A DNA stretch of 64,000 nt from CAWJHE01 sp963842455 (lineage in GTDB: Bacteria; Chloroflexota; Anaerolineae; Anaerolineales; UBA4823): NCBI GenBank assembly GCA_963842455.1, contig CAWJHE010000014.1, positions 62,001-126,000 on the forward strand, read 5' to 3'. Both the position numbers and the translations under genes were made by a program. The notes beneath the pieces are model-generated. The model made no database searches, was not told the DNA's origin, and worked only from the letters and a program-made list of their open reading frames with translations. Shown here in pieces: positions 1-8,781 of this stretch (the stretch's first letter is position 1; the number at the start of each line of letters is the position of its first letter).

Positions 1-276
1 TCCGAGAATGACAATCCCCGGTTTTCCTCCGACCAACATTTGAATCACAGTGAGTGTAATCATCAGCGGCAACATATAAACAACAAACACACTATAATCT
101 TTTGGCGTTATGCCACCCAATACCCATAAAAGTACAATCACACCCAGAAACATCCACCAGGGTTCTGGCACAATAAAGGCAGCTACCATGTAACACAAGA
201 CAAAGATCAACTTGGTTCGAGGATCAAGGCGGTGTGCAAAAGAATCGCCGGCGGAAAATTGATAAAGTGGTTTCAT
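1..276 (-). CDS. ECF transporter T component (EcfT-like), 5' part only
   Basis: The first 92 codons of a membrane protein run off the left edge of the window. The ATG at 274-276 is preceded by a GGAGGA ribosome site (285-290) inside the end of the ATPase gene, so the start is secure. The N-terminus begins MKPLYQFSAGDS and soon reads AHRLDPRTKL. That dibasic, Asp-Pro-Arg start is typical of CbiQ/EcfT transmembrane subunits, which scaffold the two ATPases of energy-coupling-factor vitamin or metal importers. At least two hydrophobic segments follow. It is the last visible gene of a minus-strand operon holding the ATPases and an S-like membrane protein. The family call rests on the N-terminal motif plus context; the substrate cannot be told. 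Confidence 0.7.
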   Translation of the reverse strand, partial: MKPLYQFSAGDSFAHRLDPRTKLIFVLCYMVAAFIVPEPWWMFLGVIVLLWVLGGITPKDYSVFVVYMLPLMITLTVIQMLVGGKPGIVILG

Positions 277-280
277 ACGG

Positions 281-1132
281 TTAATCCTCCTTGTTTCGCT
301 TCCAGCATATCCGGACCAGCTCATTAACTGTCAATGGCAGGGGAGATAGGTCTAAAGTCAACCCCAGGCGACAAATTTGGGGAGGGCGGACATAAGTTTG
401 AGCTAACACTTCGGGTTGGCTGAAAATCTCGCGTGGATGACCATCCATTAAAATTTGCCCCTTACCCATCGCTACAACCCGCTCACAAAATTCAGCCACC
501 AATTCCATGGCGTGTGTTACAACAATAATGGTTACATTACGTTCACGATTGATATCCTTCAGCAAGCGCATGATCTCACGCGCTTTCTCTGGATCCTGGC
601 CTGTGGTAGGTTCGTCAACCAGGAGTACCTTCGGGTTCATGACCAGGATACCACCAAAAGCAACACGCTGACGGTCGCCTTTCCCCAAACGGAAGGGATG
701 TGTTTCCTCATGTTTTGAGAGCATCAAACGGTTCATGACTTCCGTAGCCCGCGGGACTATTTCCTCTTCCGGTATTCCCAGGTTTTCTAGACCAAATATA
801 AGATCTTCCCATACTGTATCCTTGAAAACCTGGTGGTCAGGGTTTTGGAATACATACCCTACAACGGTTGGACGTACACGTGGCGGTATGTTAACAACTT
901 CAGCCCCGCCGATTTTAATCGAACCACTGTTTGGTTTTAAATAGCCACTTATCAATTTCGAAAGCGTTGTTTTCCCCGAACCGTTGTGCCCAATGATAGC
1001 AACGAATTCACCTTCTTTTACCGATAAGTTCATCTTTGTAAAAACTTCCAACTTTTTCGGAGGCGGATAAATAAAGGTCAAATCCTTAATTTCCAGATCT
1101 CCATTTTTTACTTCAACATTTTTCTTTGCCAT
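281..1132 (-). CDS. ECF/cobalt-type ABC transporter ATPase
   Basis: This is a 283-residue ATP-binding subunit of the EcfA/CbiO type that would energise vitamin or metal uptake at the inner face of the membrane. Walker A is GHNGSGKT (residues 48-55), the Q-loop lies in FQNPDHQ (about 95-101), Walker B is KVLLVDE (168-174) and the switch His is in VVTHAME (about 207). The signature motif, normally LSGGQ, reads RLGKGDRQRV (148-157), which is atypical. The C-terminal tail PLTVNELVR resembles the tail of the neighbouring ATPase, so the two are probably paralogues forming a heterodimer. The gene lies 35 bp after the other ATPase and 4 bp before the T subunit. Confidence 0.85.
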   Translation of the reverse strand: MAKKNVEVKNGDLEIKDLTFIYPPPKKLEVFTKMNLSVKEGEFVAIIGHNGSGKTTLSKLISGYLKPNSGSIKIGGAEVVNIPPRVRPTVVGYVFQNPDHQVFKDTVWEDLIFGLENLGIPEEEIVPRATEVMNRLMLSKHEETHPFRLGKGDRQRVAFGGILVMNPKVLLVDEPTTGQDPEKAREIMRLLKDINRERNVTIIVVTHAMELVAEFCERVVAMGKGQILMDGHPREIFSQPEVLAQTYVRPPQICRLGLTLDLSPLPLTVNELVRICWKRNKED

Positions 1133-1167
1133 AAATTCTCTCCTGACAATTATCTATTTCGGAGCTG

Positions 1168-2026
1168 TTATTTTTTATACATCTCTAAGAATTCATTCAC
1201 TGTTAAGGGAAGCTGCCCTTTCCATTTATCTTTTTCTTTGAGGAGATAGGCTGCTTCGGTAACAGAGGGTGTGCGGATCATGGCGTGAGCCAGATCGATC
1301 ACGGTAGTTGAAGAATTCAATAGGTGGCGCGTCAATACTTGAGTTCTCCCTCATCAATCAACCACATACGTTGAGAGAATGAAGCCAGTTCTTCGACTTT
1401 ATCATCATTAACGATAACTGTTACATCTGGATCGTCTTCATCAACCGCTACTATGGCTTCGAAGACCATCTGACTCTCCAACGGATCCAGTGCTGAGGTT
1501 GGGTTATCAAAAAGTAAAATTTTTGGACGCATCATGTAAGTAGCGGTAATGGCAGTCAGCTGTTTTTCCCCACCGGAGAGATCATAGGTGATCCGGTCCA
1601 GAAATGATGGATCCGGAACATTTTCGACGAGATTTCACGTTGCTCAGCAATCTCTACACGGGGGACACCCAGGTTTTCAAGCCCCCAAATGATCTCGTCC
1701 TTGACAAACAAGTTGAATAATTGCGCATCAGGGTCTTGCATGACAAGACCAATTTCTTTTGAAAGCTGGGCCATCGACATTTCCATGGTGGATTTTCCGA
1801 AAATCTTGACTACACCAGTCAAATCACCAGGGAAATAATGAGGCAATACGCCTGCAATCAAGTTAAGCAGGGTGGTTTTACCTGAACCTGTTGGGCCAAC
1901 CATACCAATAAAATCGCCTTTTCTAACGACGGTATTAATATTCTTGAGGGTCGGTTCATCCGTATTTGAATATTGAAAAGTTGCATTTTCCAACGAAATC
2001 ACAATATCATTTTGTTCTTGAGACAT
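1168..2026 (-). CDS. ECF-type ABC transporter ATPase, second copy, two frameshifts
   Basis: The protein begins MSQEQNDIVISLENATF at the ATG 2024-2026. It carries Walker A GPTGSGKT and Q-loop MQDPDAQ, then loses frame near 1625. The next frame continues with VPDPSFLDRITYDLSGGEKQ (signature intact) and Walker B ILLFDNPTS, and runs to a stop at 1332. A second shift near 1340 restores a C-terminal tail ending LPLTVNEFLEMYKK at 1168. Both shifts look like a missing base. Joined length is about 286 residues, normal for the family. Walker B has Asn (FDN) where the catalytic Glu is usual, so this may be the non-hydrolysing partner of the heterodimer. All core motifs survive, so sequencing error is as likely as true decay. 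Confidence 0.75.
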
Positions 2027-2123
2027 AAACAATCTCCATTGTTTGGTGGGAACAATATGATGTTTAATCAACTGTTCCCACCAGATATAAAATTTGCTTA
2101 CATTTTTATACAAAGCCTAAAGG

Positions 2124-2366
2124 TTATGCACCTTTTTTGCGGGAATTGTTCCACAGTACCCACAACACAACAATCACCACAACGAAGACGATGAACATAA
2201 CCACATTGGCCATGTTATAGCCACCAGCAATTTTTTGCGCAGACAATTCCGAGGTAAGTCCCAAACCCAGATTGGCGTCTTTCAACGGACCTAAGAATGC
2301 CAACAACAAGTAAACTGTACCGACGCCAGCAGCGATAAGAGCCCAGATAATCCCTTTTTTATTCAT
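2124..2366 (-). CDS. small two-helix membrane protein in the ECF operon
   Basis: An 80-residue protein of unrecognised family has two hydrophobic stretches (about residues 7-27 and 51-71) separated by a polar loop, and ends NNSRKKGA, a basic tail expected on the cytoplasmic side. A purine-rich ribosome site (AAAAGGAGACA) precedes the ATG. It lies between the S-like membrane protein (28 bp away) and the first ATPase (about 100 bp away), so it is presumably co-transcribed with the transporter and may be an accessory subunit. Nothing more can be said from sequence. Confidence 0.65.
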   Translation of the reverse strand: MNKKGIIWALIAAGVGTVYLLLAFLGPLKDANLGLGLTSELSAQKIAGGYNMANVVMFIVFVVVIVVLWVLWNNSRKKGA

Positions 2367-2394
2367 GGTAAGTGTCTCCTTTTTAGTTGACGCG

Positions 2395-2994
2395 TTATAC
2401 TAAGCCAGATCTTCCGATGCTGCGGCAAAGGTAGAAACCAATGATGCCACCGGGGATAGAGGTTGCCCAACCCAGGAGGAATAAGCCGGCTGCAAATAGA
2501 ACTGGCAACTTAAAGACAAACAGCCATACAGGAATCAGTGGCAACAATGAGAAGGGGTGGGCTATCAAGACCATCCTTGTCAGGAAGTATTTCAGCGAAA
2601 TACCCTCCTTAGTTGCTCTTCGTGACTCAAAGGCATGCTGGGTCAAATAAGCCGCTGGAATGACATGGGCTGTGTTGACTGCAAACCATGCAGGCGCCAG
2701 GGGACCCGTTGCAGTTAGCACTGCAATAATCGGGTTGAAATTGGCAGCGATTAAACCACCGGTTAAGCCGAAATAAAGGACAGCCGGCCAGTACCACACA
2801 TTACGGAATAAGCCACCAAGAACATCCAACAAACCACCAGTAATGGCAGTATCGATGCGTTCTGTAATTTGCATGGTAGCTGAAAAACAAACGGCGAATA
2901 GCACAGAAGCTACGATCGCCCGTGTACCGCTTGGCCACATTTTGTAGTCAAACCAAGGGATATCACTCTTAGATTTTACAGTTGATTGCGACAT
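2395..2994 (-). CDS. ECF-type substrate-binding (S) component-like membrane protein
   Basis: A 199-residue protein with about five or six hydrophobic segments has Gly-rich turns such as LTGGLIAANFNP. Size, topology and its place at the head of an operon with two ECF ATPases and a T subunit suggest it is the substrate-capturing S component, which moors in the membrane and binds a vitamin, metal or precursor. It resembles YkoE-like S components in size, but I cannot assign the substrate. The ATG is preceded by GGAGGTCCAT. A GntR regulator gene ends 133 bp upstream on the same strand, which suggests shared control. The S-component call is partly from context. Confidence 0.6.
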   Translation of the reverse strand: MSQSTVKSKSDIPWFDYKMWPSGTRAIVASVLFAVCFSATMQITERIDTAITGGLLDVLGGLFRNVWYWPAVLYFGLTGGLIAANFNPIIAVLTATGPLAPAWFAVNTAHVIPAAYLTQHAFESRRATKEGISLKYFLTRMVLIAHPFSLLPLIPVWLFVFKLPVLFAAGLFLLGWATSIPGGIIGFYLCRSIGRSGLV

Positions 2995-3127
2995 ATGGAC
3001 CTCCGAGTTTTTTGGTTATAGTAAGGATACGTCCCTCGATCAAAACAACACATTCAAATATCTTTCAATAAATAGCCTCCTTCCTTTTCCTGTAAAACAC
3101 CAAAGTTGTGAAATAGTGATGCATTCT

Positions 3128-3868
3128 CTAACTCAGACTTTCAAACTCTTGCATCACCCGGCCAATATGGGCGCGCATCTCCATTTCCGCCTTTTGCGCA
3201 TCACCTAGTGATAAAGCATCCAAAATGCGTTGGTGTTCTTCCACCAACAGGATGCCCTTCTCAAAATAAAAAATCGCCTTGTTATCCTCCTGAAATGAAG
3301 GCAACAGGGCGGAAATAATCTCGGAGGCGATATCGTTTTCGCCAGCCTGGCAAATTGCCAGGTGAAATTCCGCATCCAGGATGGACAGCTCTTCCAGGTA
3401 ATCCTCTGGACGGTTTTCAACAACCATTTTCTGTTGATTGAGCATATGGCTCAACAGGATGATCTCTGCTGATGTGATGTTGCTGGCTGCCTGAGCCACG
3501 ACCATACTTTCAATTGCCCAACGCACTTGCAGAAGCTTCAGAACCCGATTACGGCGGGTCAATAAGCGTTGCATGGCATCGTTGATGGAGCTGATCACCA
3601 AAGCGTCGTCCGACACAAAAGCGCCGGCGCCAGATTTCACCTGGATCAGGCCATTCGACTCCAACGAACGCAAAGCCTCGCGCACCGAGGAGCGGCTGAC
3701 GTTTAACAACTGACTGAGCTCATTTTCACTGGGGAGTTTGTCACCGGGTCTTAAATGACCGCTGACAATCAATTTCTTGATCTGGTCAACAGCTTGTTCA
3801 AATAAACGCACAGGGCGCGCCTGGCGGAATTTGAGGTTCGAAACTTTGTCGGTGATTTTTTGTGCCAT
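3128..3868 (-). CDS. FadR-family (GntR/FCD) transcriptional regulator
   Basis: A 246-residue regulator with an N-terminal GntR winged helix (about residues 20-88, with PGDKLPSENELSQLLNVSRS and SVREALRSLE) and a C-terminal all-helical FCD ligand domain. The metal-binding residues of the FCD domain are visible: Asp165, His169, His212 and His234, in DAEFHL, EEHQRI and MRAHIGRV. Such proteins usually repress catabolic or transport genes and are released by an organic-acid-like ligand. It shares a 278-bp intergenic region with a divergent homologue and is followed on the same strand by the ECF transporter genes, which are its likely targets. Confidence 0.92.
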   Translation of the reverse strand: MAQKITDKVSNLKFRQARPVRLFEQAVDQIKKLIVSGHLRPGDKLPSENELSQLLNVSRSSVREALRSLESNGLIQVKSGAGAFVSDDALVISSINDAMQRLLTRRNRVLKLLQVRWAIESMVVAQAASNITSAEIILLSHMLNQQKMVVENRPEDYLEELSILDAEFHLAICQAGENDIASEIISALLPSFQEDNKAIFYFEKGILLVEEHQRILDALSLGDAQKAEMEMRAHIGRVMQEFESLS

Positions 3869-3940
3869 AGCTCCGCTTATGGTACTTTCATAATTCGCCT
3901 GCCATTAACCATCAAAGTTCTGATATTTCCTGATCATCAT

Positions 3941-3953
3941 GCTGTCAGACAGC
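3941..3953. promoter_or_regulatory. candidate operator palindrome (GCTGTC A GACAGC)
   Basis: A perfect 13-base palindrome in the gap between the two divergent FCD regulator genes. Position and dyad symmetry fit a GntR-type operator, but binding is only inferred. Confidence 0.35.
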
Positions 3954-4018
3954 ACGACCTGTATTAGGATAGCAAAAAATGATAACCTGCTCATAGTGGC
4001 ATGTATCCCTCCCCGAAG

Positions 4019-4030
4019 TGACATATGTCA
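4019..4030. promoter_or_regulatory. candidate operator palindrome TGACATATGTCA
   Basis: A perfect 12-base palindrome in the same divergent gap, about 65 bp from the first palindrome and 117 bp before the plus-strand regulator. It has the TGNCA...TGNCA look of a dimeric winged-helix site. Function inferred from position only. Confidence 0.35.
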
Positions 4031-4146
4031 TTTTCCGAATAAGCAAAATTAATTAGAATAGGCTTGTTCCAAATTGTGGAGACGATTTCTATCCAACATA
4101 GTGTAAAATATGGAACACAACTATCATGATCTCTTAGGAAGAGTAT

Positions 4147-4908
4147 ATGCAAGAAAACTTACCACCCCGTAAAGTCATCCAAAAGGTTGAACCTGTGCGC
4201 ATCTTTGAACAGGCTGTCGACCAGATTCGCGATCTGATCCTGAAAGGCGAGCTAGCCGTCGGCGAGAAGCTCCCCACCGAGATGGAGCTAAGCAAGCTGC
4301 TGAATGTGGGTCGTTCTTCTGTGCGCGAGGCTTTACGCGTCCTGGAGGCGGAAGGGCTGGTGGAAGTGCGCCGCGGTTCTGGTACTTATGTCACCAGCAA
4401 CCGGCCGATGAATAATCATTCAATTGATCTGCGACAATGGCTAAAACTGCGCGAAGATACCCTGGAACAGGTTCTTGAAGTGCGGGAGAGTATCGAAGGA
4501 TTGACAGCGGGTCTGGCAGCCGAACGGGCAACACCAGAACACATCCTTAAAATTGGTGAATTTACCGACTTGATCAGCCAAAAAATAAGCCAAATGGATG
4601 AAAATGGCGGCAATCACGATGAATTCTTTGACGAGCTGTCCCGTCTGGATGTAGCTTTTCATCTGCAGATCAGCCAGGCAGCCGGCAATGATATCGCCGC
4701 GGAGATCATCAACCATATTATTCCCACCTTCCAGGAGAGCAACCGGGCAGTCATCTATTTGTATCGCAAAGCCTTGTTGATGGATAGCGAACATCGGGAA
4801 ATTTGCAATGCTATCCAGGCGCATGATAGCCTGGGAGCCGAAGCCGCTATGCGCCACCATATCCAGCGCGTCCGTCAGGATATCCTCCAAGCGATTAAAA
4901 AAGATTGA
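4147..4908 (+). CDS. FadR-family (GntR/FCD) transcriptional regulator, divergent paralogue
   Basis: A 253-residue GntR regulator, clearly paralogous to the one on the opposite strand: both begin with an RxFEQAVDQI segment, then GEKLPTEMELSKLLNVGRS and SVREALRVLE in the winged helix. The C-terminal FCD domain shows the ligand/metal set in LDVAFHL, SEHREI and MRHHIQRV. An AGGAAGAG ribosome site precedes the ATG. The divergent pair probably regulates itself and its neighbours. Its 3' end overlaps the convergent phosphotransferase gene by 14 bp. Confidence 0.92.
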   Translation: MQENLPPRKVIQKVEPVRIFEQAVDQIRDLILKGELAVGEKLPTEMELSKLLNVGRSSVREALRVLEAEGLVEVRRGSGTYVTSNRPMNNHSIDLRQWLKLREDTLEQVLEVRESIEGLTAGLAAERATPEHILKIGEFTDLISQKISQMDENGGNHDEFFDELSRLDVAFHLQISQAAGNDIAAEIINHIIPTFQESNRAVIYLYRKALLMDSEHREICNAIQAHDSLGAEAAMRHHIQRVRQDILQAIKKD

Positions 4909-5827
4909 TTTCAGGGATACCTAATATCCTACATAGCCCCTGGGTATCCTTGAAATGCTGTTCGCTTGCCTCCCCATATTCCAAGCACCACAACAGCTGG
5001 TAGAGAATCTTCCGCTCTAAATATCCTTCATCCAAAGTTGAACTGGCCAGGTAAGCCTGCCAAAATTGCGGGGCCATCATGCCGCGCCAGAATTCCAGCC
5101 GCGCCAGATCTGATTCGGCCGGTCCCGCCCAGGCTTTGTCAAAATCCAGGATGGTGTTCAACTTCCAGCCATCCGCCTCACGATGAAACAGCAGGTTATA
5201 GGCATGCAAATCCTCATGCACCAGGCTGGCGATAGCTTCGCCCGCAAACCAATCACGACGGTGCTCTAAGGTTTCAAGAAAGGTGTCCCTGTGGGCGGGG
5301 TTTTCAATGATCCGTCCAGCTCGCGCCTGGATCGCCGAGAAAAGGTTCAAGGCTGGGGATGGATTCAGATCGACATCCAACTCGCCAAATGCAGGGAAGC
5401 GCATCGCATGCAATTCTGCAACTGCCTGACCGATCTGTAAAAAAGCATCCCCGATTTCCGTGGCGCTCATCGAAAGGCGCGCCTGCGCCAGGCTGACCCC
5501 TGGAAGATAATCCTTCACCAGATAGCACCAAGGGTAAATTTGCTGGCTGATATCCGCCGCAAAAACATGCGGCATGCGAATATGCGTATGTTGTGCTACG
5601 AAGGGATGCAAAGCTGCTGTACGGTCAAACTGGCTGGCAAGCGCTGCATGATCACCGGCAGCCTTGACCACCAGGCGCTGATCGGAGGCCTGGATCGAAA
5701 CCAACAAAACCAGATAATCCGGCAGACGTTTGGCGACTTTCACATGACTGACGCGGATTTTGCTGCCCAGGCTCTCTCGCAAAAACGCCTGCATGCATTT
5801 CGGGTGCATCAGCTCGTTTATTTTCAT
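4895..5827 (-). CDS. APH-fold phosphotransferase (aminoglycoside phosphotransferase family)
   Basis: A 310-residue kinase-like protein. The catalytic loop LVHEDLHAYN (Asp206, Asn211) and the metal-binding ILDFD (Asp228) are those of the APH/choline-kinase superfamily. The N-lobe Lys lies in RLVVKAAGD (about residue 55). These enzymes phosphorylate small hydroxylated substrates; many members are housekeeping or sugar/amine kinases and not resistance genes, so the substrate is unknown. It stands alone on the minus strand, convergent with the FCD regulator. Confidence 0.8.
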   Translation of the reverse strand: MKINELMHPKCMQAFLRESLGSKIRVSHVKVAKRLPDYLVLLVSIQASDQRLVVKAAGDHAALASQFDRTAALHPFVAQHTHIRMPHVFAADISQQIYPWCYLVKDYLPGVSLAQARLSMSATEIGDAFLQIGQAVAELHAMRFPAFGELDVDLNPSPALNLFSAIQARAGRIIENPAHRDTFLETLEHRRDWFAGEAIASLVHEDLHAYNLLFHREADGWKLNTILDFDKAWAGPAESDLARLEFWRGMMAPQFWQAYLASSTLDEGYLERKILYQLLWCLEYGEASEQHFKDTQGLCRILGIPEINLF

Positions 5828-5893
5828 TTAATTATTTTACTATGAGAAGGTTCACCGGGTTCAGAATTTCGGAGAAGAGGGAAGTGCGCCGCT

Positions 5894-5994
5894 AAAACCC
5901 TAAGGGTCTGCGAGACACGCCTGCTTTGGGGGATTAACTCTGCTGTGTGATAGGTTGCTCAAAACCCTAAGGGTCTGCGAGACCCTTAGGGTTT
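5894..5994. repeat. AAACCCTAAGGGTC palindrome (one full copy, one partial)
   Basis: A perfect inverted repeat (14-base arms AAACCCTAAGGGTC, 5-base loop TGCGA) lies at 5962-5994. A half copy followed by a degenerate stretch lies at 5894-5916. The same palindrome recurs at 32004-32036 and 40208-40240. It stands just after the 3' end of narK, where it could act as a transcript end or stabilising hairpin. Confidence 0.85.
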
Positions 5995-6010
5995 GGTTGT
6001 TGTCTCTAGC

Positions 6011-7339
6011 TCACTCGGCCAGGATAGGTTTAGCGACCCGCTGCGAGCGCTGCAGAACCATAGCCAGTCCAATCGAAACCAGCGCCAATCCCACAAAGAC
6101 CCAAAAACCTGCCGGGTAGCCAGTCTTACCAAAATCACTTACCATCACGCCCATCAATGGCGGAATCGCAAAGCCACCAAAAGCGCCGAGACCCCCGATC
6201 CAGCCGGCTGCCCCGCCAACCGCCCGGGGCACATACATGGGCATCAACTTAAAGACGGCTGCGTTGCAAATCCCCATCCCGATCGCCATCAGCAACATAC
6301 CCGCAATACTCCAGCCTAAAACATTTGACAGGCTAATCACCACTGCACCCAGCAAGGTTGTCGAAAGCGCTAACATGGCCGTGCGCTCCCCGCCCAAACG
6401 GTCGGCGACGATACCACCGGCTACACGCAGGAGGGAGGCAGTTAGAGAATAAACGGCAGTCAAGGTTCCGGCTGTCAGCGCCCCCAAATTGTAGAAACCT
6501 TTCCAGTAGGTGGGAAACCAGGCGGTCAGGGCGATGAACCCGCCAAAGGTGGTGAAATAGATGGCCACCAGCATCCAGGTTTTGCTGATGCGCGCCGCAG
6601 CCGCCAGGCTCTGCACTGCATTGCCCCGGGGAAATATCTGTTGACCATGCTCCCTGGCGACCTTGACTGCCAGTTGAGCAACGTCTTGATCTTTAGCCAA
6701 CTCAGTGGCTGGAAGTGCACGTGTCTGTCTCAAAGCCTGAAAGTATGGGGCATCCAGACCTAAGCGATGATACAAAAATACCCCCACCCCCAGAAAGACC
6801 AACCAGGCCAGGTAAGCCGTCTGTAAACCCCAGTTCTGCAAAGCCACCGGCAACAAAAAGGAGAACAAGCCTGGCGCCAGGTTGCCTAGCCCGGCATAAG
6901 CGCCTAAGGCAGCCCCCTGCTTGTCTTGGGGAAACCAATAGGAGACCTGGCCGATCCCCACCGAAAATGTGGCAATTCCGCAGCCGCATAGCACGCCCAA
7001 TAATAGTAACAACGGGTAGAGATCCGCAGTTAATCGACTTGGATACAAAAAAGAGACCACTAACATTAAGCCCAACATTCCCAAAAAGGACAGCCACATC
7101 AGGATCAGGAACGGTTTTCGGCCACCGCTGGTGTCTACCCAAGCGCCAAAGGGGATGCGTAAAAGGGACCCGGATAAGGATGGAATGGAGACCAGGAAGC
7201 CCACCATCACCGGGGATAGCTGCATGACCTCATTAAATAAACTGGCAGTCGGTCCGAACAGAGCCACGGCGGCAAATCCGGCGAAAAAGCCAATCGTCGC
7301 GCCCGTTAAACCTTGTTGAGGGTTACCTTGGATCTTCAT
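6011..7339 (-). CDS. narK: nitrate/nitrite MFS transporter NarK
   Basis: A major-facilitator protein of about 442 residues with about 12 membrane segments. It would import nitrate and/or export nitrite. The loop PFGAWVDTSGGRKPF after helix 2 is the family's inter-helix motif, and Gly-rich helices such as GGAAGWIGGLGAFGGF match the nitrate-signature region of NNP transporters. The ATG at 7337-7339 is 5 bp after the narI stop; a GTG at 7342 is an alternative. Its place as last gene of the nar operon supports the assignment. The 3' side holds a palindromic hairpin. Confidence 0.92.
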   Translation of the reverse strand: MKIQGNPQQGLTGATIGFFAGFAAVALFGPTASLFNEVMQLSPVMVGFLVSIPSLSGSLLRIPFGAWVDTSGGRKPFLILMWLSFLGMLGLMLVVSFLYPSRLTADLYPLLLLLGVLCGCGIATFSVGIGQVSYWFPQDKQGAALGAYAGLGNLAPGLFSFLLPVALQNWGLQTAYLAWLVFLGVGVFLYHRLGLDAPYFQALRQTRALPATELAKDQDVAQLAVKVAREHGQQIFPRGNAVQSLAAAARISKTWMLVAIYFTTFGGFIALTAWFPTYWKGFYNLGALTAGTLTAVYSLTASLLRVAGGIVADRLGGERTAMLALSTTLLGAVVISLSNVLGWSIAGMLLMAIGMGICNAAVFKLMPMYVPRAVGGAAGWIGGLGAFGGFAIPPLMGVMVSDFGKTGYPAGFWVFVGLALVSIGLAMVLQRSQRVAKPILAE

Positions 7340-7344
7340 CACGA

Positions 7345-8035
7345 TCAGCGCTCCGCTTTGGCTGGAGACCTCTTCAGGCGCACCACCAGTTGCCAGGGAC
7401 GGAACAGGTATGCCAATGGATAGGTGAAGATATGCACCAGGCGACTAAATGGAAAGACCAGCGATGAGAATATAAAGATTGATCACATGTAGCTTGATCA
7501 GCCAATGCAGGGGGACTACCAGGTCCAGGCGCGGTTGCAAAACAAACAATGAAGCGATATAAGGAGTAAAAACGCCCGTAAACCAGTAAGAGCCATAGCG
7601 GAAAGAAGTCGCCACGATAATACCGGTGATCACCGAGACCAGCAGCAAGAGCAGCAGCAGCATATCCATGGGTGTACTCACCATGCGGATGCGCTTGTTG
7701 GTCACTCGCCGCCAGAAGAGCACCAGCAAACCAGCCAAAGACCAGACCGCCAGAATTACACCACTCACTTCGAGCAGGTACAAACGCAGCGGTGTAGCAT
7801 TCCAAAGCACAATGCTGCTCGGGAAGAGGATGGCGGTCAGGTGACCTAATAAAATGATCACAATGCCATAGTGAAAAGCATTGGAACCCCAGTAAAGCTG
7901 TTTACTTTCCAGCAATTGGGAGGAAAGGCTGGAGATGGTAAACGGCCGGTGGATCGAGCGGTAAATGGTTACCAGGATCGCCAATGGGATGGCGATATAG
8001 GGGAGAATGACGAAGAATACGGTATCCCAATCCAT
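7345..8035 (-). CDS. narI: nitrate reductase gamma subunit NarI (cytochrome b), frameshifted
   Basis: The membrane cytochrome b subunit takes electrons from quinol and passes them to NarH. I place the start at the ATG of MDWDTVFFV because AAGGAGAC lies just upstream. Five or so transmembrane helices are visible, with haem-ligand candidates in SNAFHYGIVIILLGHLTA and in the helix around PLHWLIKLHVINLY. The frame breaks near 7460, just after LYILIA; the next frame supplies VFPFSRLVHIFTYP and the expected basic C-terminus, ending at 7345. One extra base accounts for it. Restored length is about 229 residues, normal for NarI. It is separated from narJ by 240 bp of dispersed repeat. Confidence 0.88.
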
Positions 8036-8070
8036 AAATGTCTCCTTTATCAATCAATCTTATATGTCGT

Positions 8071-8224
8071 ATGTAGAGCAAACTTTTAGTTTGATTATGT
8101 AGAACATACTTTAGTTTGTTCTCATGCGACTGCTTGAGCTGCACGGGCCAGCTAGCGATTCTATGCGACTATCGCAACGGATTATTTGCCTGCGGCAAAT
8201 CCGCAAACTGAAGTTTGCGTTACA
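8071..8224. repeat. MITE-like dispersed element inserted between narJ and narI
   Basis: The segment starts with two ATGTAGA(A/G)CA...TAGTTTG units (8071 and 8097) and ends with a paired hairpin, TTTGCCTGCGGCAAA then CGCAAACTGAAGTTTGCG, and TTACA. The ends, TGTAGAACA and AGTTTGCGTTACA, are imperfect inverted repeats. The same ordered parts recur at 19482-19595 and 33651-33784. It interrupts an otherwise compact operon. Confidence 0.75.
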
Positions 8225-8277
8225 TTTAAAACCCGGTTCTCATCCTCAGAAGTCTTGCACTGTCAGCTCTATGAGAT

Positions 8278-8781
8278 CTAAACTTGTTCGCTGCGCACGG
8301 CTTCAAGGCAGGCATCAAACCAATCCAGAAAGGGGTTGCCTGGCTCACGTTTGTGCAATGTAGCTCTCATGCGCTCCAAAGCCGGCTCAAGCACCTCAAC
8401 CAGCTCCGTAATGGGCTGCGGCTGAGCTGCCAGGTAATTCAAAACAGGCAGCAAATGATCCGGCAACTCTCCATGCTGATCCACCTGGACATCCTGATAA
8501 GCCTGGTTCAGACGCGCCATGAACTCCCCGCGCTGGTAGCTTTCTCCCCAGGTTTGAAAACCGACATAAGGCGCCACACTGGGGCTCAGATCCAGCGTTT
8601 CAGTATAAATAACTTCCCATTCTGACAGGGAAATGGTCCCGATTTTTCCAAGGAAGGTCTGTAAAGATCGCTTGACACGATTCTCTTCCAAAGCCTGGAC
8701 TTGCTCTTCCAGGATTTCCAGTCGACCTGGGGATGGATATTCAAGCACCTGCGCCAGCAACGCAAAAATTTGCCTGTTCAC
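8278..8781 (-). CDS. narJ: nitrate reductase assembly chaperone NarJ
   Basis: A 167-residue cytoplasmic chaperone of the NarJ/TorD helical family, needed to insert the molybdenum cofactor into NarG and hold the apoenzyme off the membrane. The core region with YTETLDLSP and a downstream ERGEF-like stretch (YQRGEFMARL) is typical. A GTG start directly follows the narH stop (TAG GTG), so the two are translationally coupled. Confidence 0.88.
   Translation of the reverse strand: MNRQIFALLAQVLEYPSPGRLEILEEQVQALEENRVKRSLQTFLGKIGTISLSEWEVIYTETLDLSPSVAPYVGFQTWGESYQRGEFMARLNQAYQDVQVDQHGELPDHLLPVLNYLAAQPQPITELVEVLEPALERMRATLHKREPGNPFLDWFDACLEAVRSEQV

Noticed and set aside
4895..5827. Aminoglycoside resistance gene
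   Set aside because: Fold motifs fit, but no feature ties it to antibiotics; many family members are metabolic kinases.
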